Made by a program: the position numbers and the translations under genes. DNA of 18,584 nucleotides. Origin: CAZRDB01 sp964598695. GTDB lineage: Bacteria; Armatimonadota; Zipacnadia; UBA1398. Within the stretch, counting starts at the first letter, position 1. Each line of letters opens with the position of its first letter. The DNA lies in contig CAZRDB010000094.1 in assembly GCA_964598695.1 (NCBI GenBank), positions 1-18,584 of the forward strand. Reading direction: 5' to 3'. Below are positions 14,997 to 18,584 of this stretch, piece after piece. The notes under the pieces are model-generated. The model searched no databases, was not told the DNA's origin, and worked only from the letters and a program-made list of their open reading frames with translations.

Positions 14997-15764
14997 TTAC
15001 GCCCGCCCGCAGTCGTCCGGAGCGGCCCGCGCCAACCCGAGCGCCCATACCCGCTCCGCGCCCGCCGCACGTAGGGCCCGCGCACACGCCGCGACCGTGG
15101 CCCCGGTGGTGACGATATCGTCGACCACGAGCACCCGCTTGCCCGAGAGCCCCTCATCGACCGGCAGCCGGCCGAAGGCCCGCGCGACGTTCTCCTCGCG
15201 CTCGGCCGGGTGGAGCCCGAACTGCGGCCGCGTCTCGCGGATCCGCACCAGCAGCCGTGGCTCGCACGGCGTACCGAGCGTCTCCGCAACCCGCCGCGCC
15301 AGCGCCTCCGACTGGTTGAAGCCGCGGTGGCGTTCCCGGAGCGGGTGGAGCGGAACGGGGCATACGACGTCCACCTCACGGAAGGGGATGTCGCTGAGCC
15401 CTCCGCCCCCCGTGCCGCCCAGCGCCTCCGCGACGGCCTCGGCCAGGAGATCGGCCAGCGGCCCCGCAAGCCCGGCGCGGCGCGAGAACTTGAGTCCATG
15501 CAGCGCGTGGCGGAGGGGATCCTCGTACAGGTAGGGGGCACGCGCGAGGTCGAACGCCCTCCCCGCCTGGCACCGTGGACAGGCCGAGGCCGCACGACCG
15601 CCGGGCCGCGCCGGCTCCCCGCAGAGCAGGCAGCCCAGCCGCCCCACGCGCGCCAGGCGCGCTCGGCACTCTGCGCACAAGCCTCCCGTTGCCACGCGGT
15701 CACACCCGCCACACCGGCCCGGGTAGGCCAGGTCGAGCAGCGCGTGGCCCAGCTCCCGCAGCAC
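14997..15764 (-). CDS. comF: ComF family phosphoribosyltransferase-like protein
   Basis: The 255-residue protein has the ComF layout: an N-terminal zinc-ribbon double with four pairs of cysteines (18/21, 30/33, 45/48, 62/65), then the YEDPLRHALHGLKF segment, CPVPLHPLRERHRGFNQSEAL (~145-165) and the type I phosphoribosyltransferase PRPP loop VVDDIVTTGAT (213-223). ComF is needed for natural DNA uptake in some bacteria, though its biochemical role is not fully settled. The start is taken as GTG at 15764 because MLRELGHALLDLAYPGRC is the usual ComF beginning and a GGGGG stretch precedes it; the frame is open upstream to 16019 but that extension looks non-coding. No other competence genes are visible. 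Confidence 0.93.
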   Translation of the reverse strand: MLRELGHALLDLAYPGRCGGCDRVATGGLCAECRARLARVGRLGCLLCGEPARPGGRAASACPRCQAGRAFDLARAPYLYEDPLRHALHGLKFSRRAGLAGPLADLLAEAVAEALGGTGGGGLSDIPFREVDVVCPVPLHPLRERHRGFNQSEALARRVAETLGTPCEPRLLVRIRETRPQFGLHPAEREENVARAFGRLPVDEGLSGKRVLVVDDIVTTGATVAACARALRAAGAERVWALGLARAAPDDCGRA

Positions 15765-16054
15765 CGAGCACCCCCAAGCCCATCGGCAGACCCCGTGGTG
15801 CGACCGCAGGCCGAGCGCCCGTGAGGTGGCGCGGGTGGCCTTGGCGATCGTCGCCGGGCCCTGCGTCGACCCGACTCTACGCTCGGCCGGTGGGCAGGTC
15901 AACGTGCGTTCGGGTCGGGTCACGGCCTGATCGCTCGCCGACGCATGACAGCGCGATGCACGTGAGAGGACTGCCAGCGGCGCCCTGTGCCGACCGCTTG
16001 GCTCCGGCCCAGTTGGCACTCCAGACGGCGGTGCAGCGACGGCAGACGGGGTCC
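15765..16054. other. Intergenic region between the methyltransferase and comF
   Basis: About 290 bp between the end of the methyltransferase gene and the comF start. Open frames here give low-quality Arg/Ala/Pro-rich strings. I see no tRNA, integrase, insertion sequence or repeat that would explain the arrival of the restriction-modification genes, and no clear comF promoter. Confidence 0.5.
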
Positions 16055-17326
16055 CTAGCGTGGGGCGCGGGCGACCGCGCGCGCCCCCGCTCCAGTTCCG
16101 GGGTGGTCTGGGTGCTCGCCCACCATGTGGAGGTACCTCGACGGCACCTCCGCAAGCGGCTCGGGCGGAGGCACTGGGTGTCGGTCTGGAACGGCGAGCT
16201 GCAGTGCATACGCTGGTGGGCGTCCGAAGAGCTGGTCAGCCAACGCGCGTCCGAGGATCTCTGCCATGAGACTTGGGACAGCGTTGCCCAGCTGGCGCTG
16301 GGCTGACGTCCTACCACCGACCACGTGGATGTCGTCGGGGAACGTCTGAATGCGAGCCATCTCGCGCACACTGAGACGCCTGTTGCGCCAGTGGAAGGGA
16401 CCGATTGCCGAACCTGGTTGTGCCTGGATAGTCCAGGATGGTCTGTTCTTGGCGAGCTTCAGAAGGAAGCTCCAGTACCGCGTGCGCCAGCCGAACAGAG
16501 GCAGGCCGCCCTTGCGGTTGGTGTGCCACAGGTAGTTCTCTCCCTCTGGGATGGACGGCAGAAGGTCCCCCCACCAGCCACCTACCTCGAGGCTTGAGGA
16601 CAGCGGGGTGTCGTCGAGGTCCCCGATCGCGTCCCACGCGGTGACGTGCGGGGGTAACGTCAGCAGCGTTGGTTGGTCTACCTCGCCGGTGGTGGCTTCG
16701 GTATGGGTAGGCGACGGGAAGCTGAAGCTCCGCCCTTCGCGATCCCCCACCAAGAAGAAGCGGGTGCGTGCTTGAGGCACCCCGTAGTCGGCCGTGTTAA
16801 GCACCTGCCACGACAGCCGGTAGGACGTACCTGTCTCCGTGTTGATCGCCTTTGTGAGGTCCAGCAGGAGGCGGAAGCCCTCTTCCTTTCCGGAGTAACT
16901 GATCCCGTGGACGTTCTCCAGAAGGAACACCGCGGGGCAGAGGTCGCGCACGCACCTCATGTACTCCCACAGCGTCTGAGCTCTGGGGTCAGAGAGCCGA
17001 CGAGCGTCTCCGTTCACCCAGTAGCTCGACTTCGAGAACGGTTGGCACGGAGGGCCTCCGTGCAGGAGATCGACGTCACCCTTCCCGCCCCATCCTGTTG
17101 ACAGCAGGGCTCCAGAGGTCACGTTCTCGATGCGATCCTCGATCACGGGCCACGGTCTGCTCGCGCGCAGCGTCTGGCAGCAGTCGGCGTCCATCTCGAC
17201 CGCCACGGCAGTCTCGAAGCCGGCCTTCTCAAGGCCGTAGTCGAGGCCACCTGCTCCGGTGAAGAGGCTGATCGCGCGCAAAGGCCGCTTCGCTGCGAGC
17301 TTCAGATCTCGGGATCGTACGCCCAT
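16055..17326 (-). CDS. DNA (cytosine-5-)-methyltransferase of a type II restriction-modification system
   Basis: The 423-residue enzyme transfers a methyl group from SAM to C5 of cytosine in a specific DNA site. The conserved motifs appear in order: I SLFTGAGGLDYG (20-31), IV GGPPCQPFS with catalytic Cys94 (90-98), VI LLENVHG (135-141), VIII QARTRFFLVGD (185-195), IX SVREMARIQTFPDD (319-332) and X QRQLGNAVPSLMAE (343-356). The region between VIII and IX (~215-300), which should contain the target-recognition domain, ends with FGWRTRYWSFLLKLAKNRPS. The recognition site cannot be read. The C-terminal ~50 residues are a Pro-rich tail. The start at 17326 lies inside the end of the upstream gene (25-nt overlap) with AGGAAG before it; an extension to 17404 is open but not family-like. 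Confidence 0.95.
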   Translation of the reverse strand: MGVRSRDLKLAAKRPLRAISLFTGAGGLDYGLEKAGFETAVAVEMDADCCQTLRASRPWPVIEDRIENVTSGALLSTGWGGKGDVDLLHGGPPCQPFSKSSYWVNGDARRLSDPRAQTLWEYMRCVRDLCPAVFLLENVHGISYSGKEEGFRLLLDLTKAINTETGTSYRLSWQVLNTADYGVPQARTRFFLVGDREGRSFSFPSPTHTEATTGEVDQPTLLTLPPHVTAWDAIGDLDDTPLSSSLEVGGWWGDLLPSIPEGENYLWHTNRKGGLPLFGWRTRYWSFLLKLAKNRPSWTIQAQPGSAIGPFHWRNRRLSVREMARIQTFPDDIHVVGGRTSAQRQLGNAVPSLMAEILGRALADQLFGRPPAYALQLAVPDRHPVPPPEPLAEVPSRYLHMVGEHPDHPGTGAGARAVARAPR

Positions 17327-18297
17327 ACCTGACGCTTCCTGTTGACTGCCCGGATGACGCCGCTCAGCCCTTCCGTGGCGATGCGGCTCTCTATGGTCTC
17401 CCACGACGTCATGTCCTGCTGGATCGAAACATGGACGTTCACTTCCGCACTAGCTCCCGTGCCCCACGCCTTCTGTCCGATACCGGGGGTTCGCCGAGGG
17501 TTGTCCTGCAGCACTTTGATCGACTTCCGAGCAGAGATCACTCTGAACGGGGCGTCTTGCACAGCAGGTCCAATACTATCCCAGTACTTGGTCACCATCT
17601 GGTAGATGAACGTGTCCTCACCGTTCCTGATGAGCCTCCCCTTGAAGCGGTTGAGCAGCTCCCAGACAACGGCCTCCTCGCCACTCCATAGGGTGGGCAG
17701 AAGCCTCTCCAGCTCCGCTGGTAGATCCCAATCTAGTGACACAGCATAGAGCAGGTTTGGTTCCCGCTGAACGGCGTCATTTGCCTTGTAGGCCGGAATC
17801 GGGATGCAGTCGTGGGGCTCCAGCCCAACGAGGCTCTGTGAGTTGCGGAACGGCGTTCCGGCGTTCTTGACGTTGATCGGGAGACGCAGATCGTCTTCGT
17901 GCAGAACGAAGTCAGCAAGGCCACCTTCGGACACCTGGTTCTCGAGGATGATGGTTGGCCGAGCCTTGCGGAGTGCCTCAAGCTTGTCTAGGAAGCGCTC
18001 CTCGGTGACTGCTGCCGGGAACATCTTCGTGATGGGGTTCTCGGCCGTGCCCGTCTTGTCTCGAGGAGAGAGTAGCTCACGGAACTCCCCTCCCTTCAGG
18101 CGCTGAACCAAGTCGCGGCTCCCAGACAACGACGTCACACCGTGTCCGTAGATCACCCTGGCAACGGTGTCGTCATCTGCGCCCTCGATGATCTTGAGGA
18201 GTGCGTGCGCGAGAACAGCTGCGGCCCAGCGGCAGTCGCCGAGCACAGCTACGAGCGCCCTGGCGTCTCTCTCCGCTGCTTCCGGTACCGTGGTCAT
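17302..18297 (-). CDS. Probable type II restriction endonuclease of unrecognised family
   Basis: This 331-residue protein (from the ATG at 18297; an in-frame ATG at 18354 would add 19 residues) directly precedes and overlaps the cytosine methyltransferase by 25 nt, the usual place of its cognate nuclease. A possible PD-(D/E)XK core is visible: E119 or E124, then GLADFVL with D129, followed by LPINVKNAG with K144, which would make a D-x14-NxK active site. A helical N-terminus (ARALVAVLGDCRWAAAVLAH) and a C-terminal beta-rich part with WGTGASAEVNVHVSIQQ complete it. I do not recognise the family. GC content by eye is 53-57% in two sampled lines, against 70% in a metK line, so recent acquisition is likely. 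Neither candidate start has a good ribosome-binding site. Confidence 0.65.
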   Translation of the reverse strand: MTTVPEAAERDARALVAVLGDCRWAAAVLAHALLKIIEGADDDTVARVIYGHGVTSLSGSRDLVQRLKGGEFRELLSPRDKTGTAENPITKMFPAAVTEERFLDKLEALRKARPTIILENQVSEGGLADFVLHEDDLRLPINVKNAGTPFRNSQSLVGLEPHDCIPIPAYKANDAVQREPNLLYAVSLDWDLPAELERLLPTLWSGEEAVVWELLNRFKGRLIRNGEDTFIYQMVTKYWDSIGPAVQDAPFRVISARKSIKVLQDNPRRTPGIGQKAWGTGASAEVNVHVSIQQDMTSWETIESRIATEGLSGVIRAVNRKRQVWAYDPEI

Positions 18298-18440
18298 CTT
18301 GGGCAGTGCCCCGCTTTCCTCGTGGGTCGGCAAGTCACAACAGCGCTGCGACATTCGCAACGCTGGGGCTCGACCCTCCCCGCGTCCAGTCAGAAGAGCC
18401 ACCTGGTGGGGTCCGCTGAGGTAGGACTGCGCCGCGCGCA

Positions 18441-18460
18441 CCGGGCGCGGTGGAGCCCGG
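18441..18460 (-). terminator. Short hairpin after the gene at the right edge
   Basis: CCGGGC (18441-18446) pairs with GCCCGG (18455-18460), 1 nt after the stop codon of the partial minus-strand gene. There is no T run; it may help end that transcript before the restriction-modification genes. Confidence 0.3.
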
Positions 18461-18461
18461 G

Positions 18462-18584
18462 CTAGTCCTCGAGCGGCTTCTCGCTCCCGCAGACGTCGCA
18501 CTGCCACCACTCGCGCTCTGGGAAGAGGCGCAGGATGTCCATCGGGTTGTAGGTCGCCCGACGGCTCCAGGGCGTGTCCTCTCC
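18462..18584 (-). CDS. C-terminal end of a protein with a CxxC motif (start outside window)
   Basis: The minus-strand frame is open from the right edge (18584) to a TAG at 18462-18464, giving 40 residues that read like real protein: ATYNPMDILRLFPEREW followed by WQCDVCGSEKPLED and the stop. CDVC is half of a possible zinc-binding knuckle; its partner would lie outside the window. GC is high, like the chromosomal genes and unlike the adjacent restriction genes. No family can be named from this fragment. Confidence 0.5.
   Translation of the reverse strand, partial: GEDTPWSRRATYNPMDILRLFPEREWWQCDVCGSEKPLED

Noticed and set aside
15765..16019. N-terminal extension of ComF
   Set aside because: 85 added residues before the conserved MLRELGHALLDLAYPGRC start with no family match; the GTG at 15764 fits ComF length.
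15765..16054. tRNA or integration site next to the restriction-modification genes
   Set aside because: No cloverleaf or T-loop pattern and no direct repeats could be found by eye on either side.
1..18584. CRISPR array, insertion sequence or transposase
   Set aside because: No regularly spaced direct repeats, no terminal inverted repeats flanking a gene and no transposase motif were seen.

Overview
The window is a piece of a GC-rich bacterial chromosome (about 70% in the housekeeping genes where I counted a sample line). It combines core genes (metK, coaBC, gmk, comF) with several large secreted or surface proteins. A GH42-like secreted glycosidase, an FAD-oxidoreductase/golvesin-type fusion, a Gfo/Idh/MocA oxidoreductase and a stand-alone prepilin suggest an environmental polysaccharide-using lineage of the Armatimonadota, Planctomycetota or related candidate-phylum kind. 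This placement is inference; there is no rRNA or other decisive marker.

Layout. (1) 1-1124 (+): the 3' part of a repeat protein built from ~105-115-residue units. (2) 1172-3291 (-): two adjacent unrecognised secreted-protein genes. In front of them is a -35/-10 pair whose spacer contains a run of 11 G, a plausible phase-variable promoter. (3) 3539-3667 (+): a possible 42-codon gene. (4) 3761-4741 (+): a Gfo/Idh/MocA oxidoreductase with a TTG start. (5) 4985-5338 (+): a prepilin/pseudopilin. (6) 5422-8459 (-): the gmk-coaBC-metK operon. A perfect 26-bp palindrome separates its end from the pilin gene. (7) 8543-11539 (-) and 11714-13777 (+): a divergent pair, a GH42-like exported glycoside hydrolase and an FAD-dependent oxidoreductase with a golvesin/xanthan-lyase-type C-terminal domain. 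(8) 13917-15764 (-): comF, then a membrane-anchored coiled-coil protein and a 42-residue lipoprotein. (9) 16055-18297 (-): a DNA cytosine-5 methyltransferase preceded, with a 25-nt overlap, by a probable restriction endonuclease of unrecognised family. This pair has visibly lower GC than its neighbours and looks like a mobile type II restriction-modification system. (10) 18462-18584 (-): the last 40 codons of a gene entering from beyond the window.

The gmk-coaBC-metK operon makes GDP precursors, coenzyme A precursors and S-adenosylmethionine. The GH/FAD pair together with the Gfo/Idh/MocA enzyme suggests breakdown and redox processing of an unusual glycan. The most notable candidates for undescribed biology are the poly-G-controlled secreted-protein operon, the repeat protein at the left edge, and the restriction-modification pair with its novel-looking nuclease.
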